From the NCBI GenBank assembly GCA_023257325.1, contig JALRCP010000183.1, forward strand, positions 1 through 10,389: a DNA stretch of 10,389 bases. Direction: 5' to 3'. Position 1 is the first letter of the stretch, and each line of letters opens with the position of its first letter. Of the stretch, positions 1-6,642 are shown one piece after another. The translations under genes and the position numbers were made by a program. The notes below the pieces were generated by a model, which saw only the letters and a program-made list of their open reading frames with translations, searched no databases and was not told the DNA's origin. This stretch comes from Polynucleobacter sp. (GTDB taxonomy: Bacteria > Pseudomonadota > Gammaproteobacteria > Burkholderiales > Burkholderiaceae).

Positions 1-39
1 AGCAGAGTTCAAAAGTTCCGCGCTGTTATTTGCATTCAT
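1..39 (-). CDS. ilvB: Probable acetolactate synthase large subunit, first 13 codons only
   Basis: Only the start of this leftward gene lies in the window. It reads MNANNSAELLNSA from an ATG at 39 and runs off the left edge. A Shine-Dalgarno sequence AAAGGAC (47-53) sits 7 bases upstream of the ATG, which supports a real start. The N-terminus resembles the variable leader of betaproteobacterial IlvB proteins. I also recall that ilvB-ilvN-ilvC lies divergent from the sigma factor/DUF3619/DUF3106/RDD cluster in Burkholderiales. IlvB is the thiamine-diphosphate catalytic subunit that condenses two pyruvates to acetolactate in branched-chain amino acid synthesis. Thirteen residues cannot prove this; the name rests mainly on gene order. 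Confidence 0.6.
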   Translation of the reverse strand, partial: MNANNSAELLNSA

Positions 40-55
40 TTTCTATAGTCCTTTG

Positions 56-75
56 CAATTTTCGGCAAAAAATTG
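56..75 (-). promoter_or_regulatory. AT-rich hairpin just upstream of the ilvB ribosome binding site
   Basis: A perfect 7-bp inverted repeat, CAATTTT / AAAATTG, is separated by a 6-base loop (63-68). In the leftward transcript it would fold directly before the AAAGGAC ribosome binding site, leaving 2 bases between stem and site. It could affect translation or RNA stability, but a stem this AT-rich is weak and may be chance. Confidence 0.25.
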
Positions 76-224
76 TTTGGGCTACTCTGGCTCCGTGCTT
101 GTGGCTCGGGTTCGAGTGGCGGTCGCTTAAATCCGGGAAAAAACCATCTTATGAAAGGTCCGGTAAGTCGAGCCTACCATTTTAGCCCATAACGCCTTAT
201 TCGGGGTAGGTTTATTAGCCGTTG

Positions 225-230
225 TCTAAT
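225..230 (+). promoter_or_regulatory. Candidate -10 element of the sigma-factor operon
   Basis: TCTAAT matches the sigma-70 -10 consensus at five of six positions and ends 7 bases before the ATG of the sigma gene. No good -35 element is visible at 16-18 bases upstream. If used, transcription would begin at or next to the ATG and give a leaderless mRNA, which would fit the lack of a clear Shine-Dalgarno sequence. The remainder of the divergent 40-237 region holds short GGTAGG/CCTACC inverted repeats (162-178, 205-210) but no other element I can support. Confidence 0.25.
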
Positions 231-237
231 AGAGCCT

Positions 238-819
238 ATGGCTTCATCTAAAGAACTCTCTGACTTTTTGCAAAGTATTGAGGCGAAATCCTTTAAACGT
301 ACCGTGTTTGCGACGCGGGACGAGGAAGCCGCCTTGGATATTGTTCAAGAAAGCATGATGAAATTGGCTGAAAAGTACGGCGATCACGACATCAGCGAAC
401 TGCCATTGATATTCACCCGGATTCTGCAAAATACGACCTTGGACTGGTTTAGACGCCAAAAAACCCAAAATACTTGGGTCAGCTTGTTTTCCTCCCTCAA
501 GGGTGGTGGGCGTGACAATTTAGATGAGTCTGAATACTCTGACCCACTGGAATTCATTGAATCTAATGAAGAAAATCTTGGATTTGAGAGTGGCGAAAGT
601 CTTTTAGAACGTCAACAATTGATCAAAATCATCGAATCTGAAATTTCAAAACTACCCGCTCGTCAACGAGAAGCCTTCCTCATGCGTTATTGGGATGATT
701 TAGGTATTTCTGAGACGGCTAAAATCATGGCTTGCTCAGAAGGAAGTGTCAAAACACATTGCTCAAGAGCAAGCGTTACCCTGGCGAAAGCCCTTAAGAA
801 ACAAGGATTTAAATTGTGA
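238..819 (+). CDS. ECF-like RNA polymerase sigma factor
   Basis: A 193-residue sigma-70 family regulator that should bind core RNA polymerase and direct it to its own promoters. The sigma-2 domain spans about residues 14-80, with a core helix around DIVQESMMKLAEKY and a WFRRQK segment where region 2 contacts promoter DNA. A variable acidic linker follows (about 92-122). The sigma-4 domain spans about 125-188, with LPARQREAFLMRYWDDLG and a helix-turn-helix ending in GSVKTHCSRA. Length fits the ECF class. The ATG at 238 is the only ATG, GTG or TTG in the open frame after the stop at 190-192, although no strong ribosome binding site precedes it. It overlaps the next gene by 4 bases, so the two are probably translationally coupled. 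Target genes and activating signal are unknown. The family assignment is firm; the ECF subgroup is not. Confidence 0.92.
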   Translation: MASSKELSDFLQSIEAKSFKRTVFATRDEEAALDIVQESMMKLAEKYGDHDISELPLIFTRILQNTTLDWFRRQKTQNTWVSLFSSLKGGGRDNLDESEYSDPLEFIESNEENLGFESGESLLERQQLIKIIESEISKLPARQREAFLMRYWDDLGISETAKIMACSEGSVKTHCSRASVTLAKALKKQGFKL

Positions 820-1316
820 GCACACACTTACAAACTAGCCACTCAGTCGAGCAAGAAGAATTGCTTGTGGCCGTGCTCGCACGTGAAGCCCTCAATGAAT
901 CGGCTGCCAATCTACCCAGTCACATCTCTCAACGCTTAGCCAATGCCAGAAAAATAGCCTTAGCTGCCCATGTTGAGCAAAAACAATCGGCGTGGTCACT
1001 TGCATGGCTCAAATTCAATCCACGTGAAAGTGTCAATACAGGCAATCATTTTGGCAATTGGCGTGATCGTGCTTGGGGGGCTTTTGGAGCAGCCCCAATT
1101 TTGGCTTTGGCCTTTGGCATCGTAATTATTTCAAACTGGCAGCAGGATGAACGCATCAGAGACATCGCTAAAGTAGACAGCGCTATTTTGGTCGATGTGG
1201 TCCCTCCTCACGCTTACAAAGACGATGGTTATGTCAGATATTTGATTACCAACGGTAAAGATTTGGTCAAAGAAGAATCCAATAAGCCTGACGAAGACGA
1301 CGAAGAAAAAATCTAA
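816..1316 (+). CDS. DUF3619 family single-pass membrane protein, possible sigma regulator
   Basis: A 166-residue protein starting at GTG (816) inside the sigma-factor stop region (GTGA overlap), with AAGGA at 803-807 as ribosome binding site. Residues 1-87 are soluble and look helical, residues 88-107 form one hydrophobic membrane segment, and the C-terminal part ends in an acidic tail (DEDDEEK). The stretch VDSAILVDVVPPHAYKDDGY is what I recognise as the DUF3619 signature, a domain of unknown function found beside this sigma factor in betaproteobacteria. The topology (cytoplasmic N-terminal domain, one membrane helix) and the overlap with the sigma gene resemble anti-sigma factors, so a role in holding or sensing for the sigma factor is a reasonable inference. 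No zinc-binding anti-sigma motif is present and no experiment supports it here. Confidence 0.8.
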   Translation: MSTHLQTSHSVEQEELLVAVLAREALNESAANLPSHISQRLANARKIALAAHVEQKQSAWSLAWLKFNPRESVNTGNHFGNWRDRAWGAFGAAPILALAFGIVIISNWQQDERIRDIAKVDSAILVDVVPPHAYKDDGYVRYLITNGKDLVKEESNKPDEDDEEKI

Positions 1317-1318
1317 TC

Positions 1319-1819
1319 ATGAATCTCATGTCGATTTTTCGCTCTTTCACAAATTTGAAATGCCAAAATCGGTATATCTGTTTAAGTCGCTGCCTGCTCA
1401 CGCATGCGCTGGTATTTTGCTTGATATTATTGGCTTATCCAGTCATTGCCAATGCACAATCTTGGGGTGAACTGAGCCAAGAGCAACGCGCTGTCCTCGC
1501 GCCACTCGAAGAAGATTGGTCATCATTGTCACCCCCACGTCAAAAAAAATGGGTTGAGGTCGCTAATCGCTACCCTTCCATGTCAGAAGCTGAACAAAGC
1601 GTCTTGCAGTCTCGCATGAGCCAATGGGCAGAACTATCGACCAAACAACGTCAAAGAGCACGCGACAATTACCTTCGAACTTTGAACATCTCCCCAGAGA
1701 AAAAAGCGGCCGCTTGGGAGAGCTACCAACAGCTATCTGATGAAGAAAAAAAGTTGTTGGCTGAAAAAAGAGCACAAACTAGCAAACCCACCACAGTAAC
1801 TTCGCCAACGCTAAAATAG
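1319..1819 (+). CDS. DUF3106 family exported helical protein
   Basis: A 166-residue protein starting 2 bases after the DUF3619 stop. A hydrophobic segment (about 26-45) followed by ANA-Q indicates a signal peptide cleaved near residue 46, so the mature protein should be periplasmic. The n-region is long (25 residues), so the second ATG at 1328 or a later start is possible. The mature part repeats a pattern of W..LS..QR (WGELSQEQR, WSSLSPPRQ, WAELSTKQRQRARDNY), typical of DUF3106. It is charged, probably wholly alpha-helical, and ends in a lysine/threonine-rich tail. Helical periplasmic proteins with such repeats can act as envelope-stress sensors, as CpxP and RseB-like partners do, but that is only analogy. 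Function is unknown; the operon suggests it works with the sigma factor. Confidence 0.75.
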   Translation: MNLMSIFRSFTNLKCQNRYICLSRCLLTHALVFCLILLAYPVIANAQSWGELSQEQRAVLAPLEEDWSSLSPPRQKKWVEVANRYPSMSEAEQSVLQSRMSQWAELSTKQRQRARDNYLRTLNISPEKKAAAWESYQQLSDEEKKLLAEKRAQTSKPTTVTSPTLK

Positions 1820-1820
1820 C

Positions 1821-2411
1821 GTGGTGAAAACATCCGAAACATTCATCCCACTCCCTGCTGACTATTTAAAGTCACTTCCTGCGCCAACCATTAAGCGTCG
1901 CATTGCTTTAAATCTTTATGAAATGTTGGTTCTCATGGGGGTGTTAGCGCTGACCTTTTTAGTCCCTCATTTGGTCATTGGCGTTGTTTTTAGTGTCACA
2001 GCTCCCGCATGGCTATTACTTGCACACATTTATTTGATGCTTGCTTTTTATTTTTCTTGGTATTGGACTAAAACAGGTCAAACCTTGGCGATGCAAACTT
2101 GGCGTATTCAGCTCATCAGCACAGATGGAAAAATTCTTCAAAGACCTCAGGCATTGATGCGTTACGCCTATGGCTCTCTTTGGTTATTGCCAGCCGCTTT
2201 CATTTTGTTCATCAGCCTTCAGATGGGCAATAGCAAAAGTATTGGCACTTACTTTTCCATCATCTTTTTTTCAACGACTTTATTTTTGTGGCCGTTAAGC
2301 GCATTGTTGGATCGAAAAAATCGCCAAATGCTTCCTGATCGCTGGGCCAAAACTCGCTTGGTCCAATTACCCAGCGCGATTCCTCATCCAATCAGCAGTG
2401 GTGAAAAATGA
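1821..2411 (+). CDS. RDD family integral membrane protein
   Basis: A 196-residue inner-membrane protein with four predicted membrane segments at about 32-56, 63-81, 116-136 and 141-161. RDD hallmarks are present in the form usual for this subgroup: RRIALNLYE before the first helix, then W.KTGQTLAMQTWRI after the second, and DRKNRQMLPDRWAKTRLV after the last. The canonical first-helix Asp is replaced by Tyr-Glu, which I believe is normal in betaproteobacterial relatives. Two GTG codons (1821 and 1824) stand in tandem at the start, one base after the upstream stop, with no clear ribosome binding site, so translation is probably coupled to DUF3106. The 3' end overlaps the convergent haemoglobin gene by 45 bases. 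Some RDD proteins act in ion exchange; the substrate here cannot be read from sequence. Confidence 0.82.
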   Translation: MVKTSETFIPLPADYLKSLPAPTIKRRIALNLYEMLVLMGVLALTFLVPHLVIGVVFSVTAPAWLLLAHIYLMLAFYFSWYWTKTGQTLAMQTWRIQLISTDGKILQRPQALMRYAYGSLWLLPAAFILFISLQMGNSKSIGTYFSIIFFSTTLFLWPLSALLDRKNRQMLPDRWAKTRLVQLPSAIPHPISSGEK

Positions 2412-2780
2412 TTGCATTAGGCGTTCAAACAGAATGCCATTGATGTGGCAATCTTTCATGGCTTGACGCATACACTGCAACCACTGGTCTCTTTCAGATA
2501 AGCCAATTGGAAAAGGCAAATGTCGTGCTCTTAAGCGTGGATGACCATACTGCTCAACATACAAATCAGGACCTCCCATCCAGCCACTCAAGAACAAGTA
2601 AAGCTTGTCTCTAGAGCTTGATAAATCCTGGGGGTGCATCTGTCGGATACCCTGATAGTTGGATTCCAAATCCATCAAATCGTAAAAACGATCAACTAAC
2701 TCGCGAAGCTTTTCTGCGCCACCGATGAGTTCATAGGTGGTTTGTTGTGTGGCTTGTTGTGTATTTTGTTGTTCTGACAT
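2367..2780 (-). CDS. Group 2 truncated haemoglobin
   Basis: A 137-residue globin of the short 2-over-2 fold, probably cytoplasmic and binding haem. Key features are FYDLMD (Tyr33 at the expected B10 position), MHPQDL, the run YGHPRLRARHLPF with the proximal haem ligand His87, and Trp100 in ERDQW, the G8 Trp that marks group 2. The first 15 residues are Gln/Thr-rich and low-complexity, ahead of the fold. Family members bind oxygen or nitric oxide and are linked to NO detoxification or oxygen chemistry; which applies here is not known. It begins 19 bases after the permease stop, so it is probably co-transcribed with it. Only a weak ribosome binding site is seen before the ATG. The 3' end lies inside the RDD gene on the other strand. 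Confidence 0.9.
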   Translation of the reverse strand: MSEQQNTQQATQQTTYELIGGAEKLRELVDRFYDLMDLESNYQGIRQMHPQDLSSSRDKLYLFLSGWMGGPDLYVEQYGHPRLRARHLPFPIGLSERDQWLQCMRQAMKDCHINGILFERLMQSFFTTADWMRNRAG

Positions 2781-2799
2781 TCTTTGAGTTTATTCTTTT

Positions 2800-5301
2800 T
2801 TAAACGCCCCTCAAAACTTCAGATGCACAGGCACGAGAAATCTTTCTTTGCAACCAGAGTCCTCCTAGGACGCAAGCCAACACCCCAAATGCCACACCAT
2901 ACAGAATGACGATCCAAGGAATGGGTAAATTAAATTCAAAAACATATTCAGCCAAAACCCAACCGACCCCAATGGCACCCATTGAAGCCAAAAGACCTGA
3001 GATCAATCCAAGCACGGTTAATTCTGTATAAAAAGCCCTTCTGATTTGAGCCTGACTTGCTCCCAAGGTTTTCAGTAAAGCAGCATCCTTCAGACGTTCA
3101 TCTTGGGTGGATGCCAACGCCGCTCCTAAAACCAACATGCCCGCAATCACAGTGAAACCAAACAACAGTTCAACGGCTGCTGATAACTTATCCAAGACGT
3201 CTTGAACCTGATTCAAAGCGGATTCTATATCCACCACAGTGATGTTAGGGAATTGAGCCACCAATTGAATGTCAATGGGCATCACATTGGCCTGCAAAGG
3301 CTTTTGCTGATAAGCCGTGATCCAAGTTTGTGGCATTTCAGCTAATAAATGGGGTGGCAAAATTGCGAAGAAGTTGACGCGCATGCTCCCCCAATCCAGT
3401 TCTCTAATAGAAGTGACTTGCGCCTTCACTGAAATGCCAGCAATATCAAAAACCAAAGAATCTTCCAAATTTAAGGACAAAGTTTTTGCAAGTCCCTTTT
3501 CAATGGAAACCTCAGCTTGTTGAGTATTACCGTGCCACTTGCCTGAGGTAATTTTATTTTTTTCTGGCAACACATCCGTGTACGAGAGGTTGAACTCACG
3601 ATCAACCAAACGCTGTGCACGACTGTCGGCAAACTGATCAGGCATCACCGTTTGATCATTGATGTGCGTTAAGCGGCCTCGCACCATCGGATAAAGCACC
3701 ACGCGATCAACCCCAACGCTCTTGAGATTCTGATAAACGAGGTCTTTTTGCTCTGGCTGAATATTGATCAAAAATCGATTGGGAGCATCTGGCGGTGAAC
3801 TACCTTTCCAGGCAATTAATAAATCTTGCCTGATTACTGCCAATAACAAAAGAGCCATGATGGCAATCGCTAACGAAGCGATTTGCAAACCCGTGAATAA
3901 GGAACGTCTAGACAATGACTGCCAAACAAAACGTTGCACCACGTGCCGTCCCAACCATGTATGCTCAGCCATGCTAGCACTCAACTTCACCAGGCACCAT
4001 GAAGCAAGGATAAAAACGCATGCAGCCAAAGTAAAACCACCTAGTGTTAGAACAGCCAGAGGAATACTTTTTGCAACACTGAACAATAGTATAAAAAAGC
4101 TGATTAGGCCGAATAACATCAATAGCCATGCTGCTGGGTGACGAGTCATGACATCTCTGCGAATCACTTTCAGAGGAGACACGTCACTCAAAGCCAACAA
4201 AGGAGGCCATACAAAACCGATCAACAAAACAATCGCCACCAATAAAGACCAAATCAAAGGCCACATTGAAGCAGCCGGCAAATCAGCGACCAATAAATCA
4301 CCTAAAAAGTAGAGTAATCCTTGATGCCCCAACCATCCAAGCAGGGCACCACATGCTCCCCCCGCAATTGCGATCAGTAGACTGGCCTTGAAATGCTCAA
4401 ACAAAACTTGCCCGCGACTGGCCCCCAGGCACTTCCAAATCGCCACGGGGTTGGCTTGTTGAGAAGCATATCGCTTAGCGGCCAATGCCATGGCCACTGC
4501 AGCCACCATGGCCGTCAGGATGGCCACCAAAGATAAAAACTTTTCCGCCCGATCTAAGGTAGCTCGCATCAATGGCTGGCTGTTATCTACACCCTCCACC
4601 TTCACTCCACGCAACTGCTTTACTTCAATCTGTGTTTGAGCCCAGGAAAGAAAGTCATTCACTGAATACTCATTACCGGCCACTAAAAATCGATAAGTCA
4701 CTCGACTGCCAAATCCAATCAATTGCGTTTGATTCAGTTCATCTTGGCGCATCATGATGCGTGGGGCAAAATTAAGAAAGCCTGCTCCTTTATCCAACTC
4801 TTGCGTCAAAACAGCTTCAATTTTGAATGTCGATTGACCCAAAGTAATTGAATCGCCAATCTTAGCTTTCAGCCCCGGTAACAGGGCAGGGTCAACCCAT
4901 ACCGATCTGGGCGAGGGAATTTTTGAAGTTTTCTCACCACCACCCGATTGCAATTGATTGCTGATTTTTAGATGGCCTCTTAATGGATAACTGTCCGTCA
5001 CTGCCTTTAATGCGACCAACCTAGCTTCAGAACGCACTGAAGACATGGTTGGAAAAACAATGGTACTTGCTGTCGCAAGATTTCTTTGAAGAGCCTCTTG
5101 TTCAAAAATGGCCGGCAAGGGCTGATCACTTTGAATCAAAGCATCGGCCGCAATCAATTGCTTGGCATCTCTTTCAAAAGCACGTTGCATGCGATCAGCT
5201 AAATAAGCCACGCTACTTAAAGAGGCCACTGAAATCACCAAAGCAGCAAGCAACCAAGCAAACTCAACAGATCGAAAAGAACGAGGTAAAGAAATGGCCA
5301 T
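2800..5301 (-). CDS. FtsX-type ABC transporter permease, YbbP-like (two-domain, about 10 membrane helices)
   Basis: An 833-residue inner-membrane protein of the MacB/LolC/FtsX superfamily, in the long COG3127-like form. Order from the N-terminus: helix at 14-34; periplasmic domain about 35-250; three FtsX helices (about 255-276, 306-327, 346-366); two central helices (391-436); one helix (470-490); a second periplasmic domain (495-705); and three C-terminal FtsX helices (708-730, 758-785, 794-815). Each FtsX unit carries the cytoplasmic LGAS coupling motif (WKCLGASRGQV and LLKTLGASQAQI) that contacts the ATPase. E. coli YbbP works with the ATPase YbbA, but no ATPase gene is in this window. 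I chose the ATG at 5301, giving MAISLPRSFRSVEFAWLL, because the 26 codons upstream from a TTG at 5379 lack a ribosome binding site and do not resemble the family. Substrate unknown; lipid or lipoprotein handling is the usual guess. Confidence 0.88.
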   Translation of the reverse strand: MAISLPRSFRSVEFAWLLAALVISVASLSSVAYLADRMQRAFERDAKQLIAADALIQSDQPLPAIFEQEALQRNLATASTIVFPTMSSVRSEARLVALKAVTDSYPLRGHLKISNQLQSGGGEKTSKIPSPRSVWVDPALLPGLKAKIGDSITLGQSTFKIEAVLTQELDKGAGFLNFAPRIMMRQDELNQTQLIGFGSRVTYRFLVAGNEYSVNDFLSWAQTQIEVKQLRGVKVEGVDNSQPLMRATLDRAEKFLSLVAILTAMVAAVAMALAAKRYASQQANPVAIWKCLGASRGQVLFEHFKASLLIAIAGGACGALLGWLGHQGLLYFLGDLLVADLPAASMWPLIWSLLVAIVLLIGFVWPPLLALSDVSPLKVIRRDVMTRHPAAWLLMLFGLISFFILLFSVAKSIPLAVLTLGGFTLAACVFILASWCLVKLSASMAEHTWLGRHVVQRFVWQSLSRRSLFTGLQIASLAIAIMALLLLAVIRQDLLIAWKGSSPPDAPNRFLINIQPEQKDLVYQNLKSVGVDRVVLYPMVRGRLTHINDQTVMPDQFADSRAQRLVDREFNLSYTDVLPEKNKITSGKWHGNTQQAEVSIEKGLAKTLSLNLEDSLVFDIAGISVKAQVTSIRELDWGSMRVNFFAILPPHLLAEMPQTWITAYQQKPLQANVMPIDIQLVAQFPNITVVDIESALNQVQDVLDKLSAAVELLFGFTVIAGMLVLGAALASTQDERLKDAALLKTLGASQAQIRRAFYTELTVLGLISGLLASMGAIGVGWVLAEYVFEFNLPIPWIVILYGVAFGVLACVLGGLWLQRKISRACASEVLRGV

Positions 5302-5325
5302 GAACTCAAAAAATAGAAACCATAA

Positions 5326-5342
5326 AACACTAGGATAGTGCT
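5326..5342 (-). terminator. Weak hairpin with short U-tract between the Bug-family gene and the permease
   Basis: In the leftward RNA, GCACTA-TCC-TAGTGT forms a 6-7 bp stem (5 Watson-Crick pairs plus a G-U and an A-U pair) with a 3-base loop, followed by TTTTA. It lies about 80 bases after the Bug-family stop and 25 bases before the permease ATG. The stem has few GC pairs and the U-tract is short, so termination would be partial at best. The rest of the 5302-5423 gap shows small inverted repeats (TCCCC/GGGGA and ATGAAT/ATTCAT) and no convincing promoter. Confidence 0.25.
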
Positions 5343-5423
5343 TGTTGGATGAATGCGTATTGGATTCATTTCCCCTCAAGGATCTGGGGAGATCAGTCAG
5401 TACAGTATTGAGTTATTTTTTAC

Positions 5424-6389
5424 TTAATGGAGTGTTAAACCTTGTTTGGCGACGACACCCTTGTACGCCTCAAATTCAGCTTTGATTTCGGCCGCAAACT
5501 GTTCAGGGGTATTACCCACAATCATCGCCCCCGTGTCCTCGATTCGTTTTTTGACCGCAGGGTCTTGCAATACTTTTTGAACGCCCTGATGGATTCTTTC
5601 AAGAGCCTCCTTGGACATTCCAGCAGGGCCAATCAAACCGTAATACGCCATGCGATTGACTGGGGCGAGACCCACTTCAGCAAAAGTAGGCACATGAGGC
5701 ATGCTCGCCAATCGTTTTGGGGCAGCCACAACGATAGGAATCAATTTACCTTCCCGAATCAGCGGAAGGGCTGAAGGTAAATTATCAAAAATAATAGGTA
5801 CCTGACCTGAGACGGTATCCGCCAAAGCAGGGCCTGCACCACGATAAGGGCTATGAGTAATTGAAGCTCCAGTCAAACTTTTAAATAACTCCGTTTGCAA
5901 ATGACCAATGCCGCCAGCCCCAGAACTTGAGTATGCATATTTACCAGGATGCTTTTTAATCACCTCAATAAATGTTTTGTAATCTTTCGCTGGAAATTGA
6001 GGGTGCACTGCAATCACATTTGGGGTGGCCGCAATATTTGTAATGGCTTGAAAATCTTTAATCGGATCGTAGCCAATCTTTTTATTGATAGCTGGATTGG
6101 ATGCCGTGGTTGAAACAGTGGCCATGCCAATCACGTAACCATCTTTAGGCGCCTTTACGATATCTAAAGCGCCAATTGAACCGCCCCCACCCGCTTTGTT
6201 CTCGACCATCACGGTCTGACCAAGAATTTTCCCCAAAGGTTCTGCAATCGCTCTAGCAATGATGTCGGTACTACCGCCCGGCGCAAAAGGCACAATCAAG
6301 CGAATTGATTTTTGAGAATAGCCTTGGGCATAGGCAGAGCCAATGCTTAAAAAGCCAGTCAGAAAAATTAAAAAAACAAAACGCAACAA
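5424..6389 (-). CDS. Bug family (TctC-like) tripartite tricarboxylate transporter solute-binding protein
   Basis: A periplasmic binding protein of 321 residues from the chosen start. A signal peptide (residues 1-21, hydrophobic FVFLIFLTGFLSIG core, cleavage SAYA-QG) is followed by IRLIVPFAPGGSTDIIAR and VENKAGGGGSIGA, the two hallmark stretches of the Bug family, and by a GYVIGMATVSTTASNP segment of the ligand pocket. Bug proteins trap small carboxylates and similar ligands; the usual TctA/TctB membrane partners are absent here, as is common for the many orphan Bug genes in Burkholderiales. The start is unusual: no in-frame ATG exists. I favour the TTG at 6389 because AAGAGG lies 6 bases upstream. 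TTG 6416, GTG 6410 and TTG 6386 are alternatives and would change only the signal-peptide n-region. The ligand cannot be inferred. Confidence 0.9.
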   Translation of the reverse strand: MLRFVFLIFLTGFLSIGSAYAQGYSQKSIRLIVPFAPGGSTDIIARAIAEPLGKILGQTVMVENKAGGGGSIGALDIVKAPKDGYVIGMATVSTTASNPAINKKIGYDPIKDFQAITNIAATPNVIAVHPQFPAKDYKTFIEVIKKHPGKYAYSSSGAGGIGHLQTELFKSLTGASITHSPYRGAGPALADTVSGQVPIIFDNLPSALPLIREGKLIPIVVAAPKRLASMPHVPTFAEVGLAPVNRMAYYGLIGPAGMSKEALERIHQGVQKVLQDPAVKKRIEDTGAMIVGNTPEQFAAEIKAEFEAYKGVVAKQGLTLH

Positions 6390-6395
6390 ATCAAA

Positions 6396-6401
6396 CCTCT
6401 T
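6396..6401 (-). promoter_or_regulatory. Ribosome binding site deciding a TTG start of the Bug-family gene
   Basis: AAGAGG on the minus strand ends 6 bases before the TTG at 6389-6387, an optimal distance. The other possible starts (TTG 6416, GTG 6410) have no comparable site upstream. Since this motif would lie inside the coding region if either of those were used, it favours the shorter protein. Confidence 0.5.
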
Positions 6402-6453
6402 AAGATCCACTCCCAAAAATCACGTCATCTAATCACATGATTTCGTATCTCTG

Positions 6454-6499
6454 AAATACTTATTACATACTTTTTATATGTTTAATTTCGAAAGTATTT
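6454..6499. repeat. AT-rich nested inverted repeats upstream of the Bug-family gene
   Basis: AAATACTT (6454-6461) is mirrored by AAGTATTT (6492-6499), and inside this pair ACATA (6465-6469) is mirrored by TATGT (6477-6481). ATACTT also recurs directly at 6456 and 6467, 11 bases apart, about one helical turn. This is the sort of layout an operator can have, and it sits 65-110 bases upstream of the start. The whole 6390-6607 gap is AT-rich, so chance is a real alternative; I see no clear promoter or small gene in it. Confidence 0.25.
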
Positions 6500-6607
6500 A
6501 AACACAGAAGGTTCTGCTTTAAAAGAGATGATGAATCAAATATTTAAACCTTACTGAGGCTTACTAATTTCAAAAAATATTTCGAGAAAAAGTCAGAGAC
6601 TTGAATG

Positions 6608-6637
6608 AAAAAGGGCCTAGTTATAAACTAGGCCCTT
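6608..6637 (-). terminator. Intrinsic terminator of tRNA-Arg
   Basis: A perfect 10-bp inverted repeat, AAGGGCCTAG (6611-6620) and CTAGGCCCTT (6628-6637), is separated by a 7-base loop. Read leftward it forms a GC-rich stem followed by TTTTTC, a standard rho-independent terminator placed 5 bases after the tRNA CCA end. Read rightward the tail is TTCTGTTT, so it would be weaker in that direction. Confidence 0.88.
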
Positions 6638-6642
6638 CTGTT

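Noticed and set aside
320..328. Acidic KFKD-type variant of the RSH synthetase motif as a sign of lost activity (residues 325-328 of the protein at 7203-9482)
   Set aside because: Lys replaces Arg, keeping the charge typical of bifunctional enzymes, and the rest of the synthetase and hydrolase motifs are intact. I do not regard it as a defect.
5235..5369. Small hydrophobic reading frame (MNPIRIHPTSTILVFYGFYF, 44 residues) out of frame with the permease start
   Set aside because: AGGGG lies only 2 bases before its ATG, too close to work well. The hydrophobicity of its second half is what the permease membrane helix gives when read in a shifted frame.
5302..5379. N-terminal extension of the permease from a TTG at 5379
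   Set aside because: There is no ribosome binding site before this TTG, and the 26 extra residues do not look like the family N-terminus. The ATG at 5301 begins right before the expected first membrane helix.
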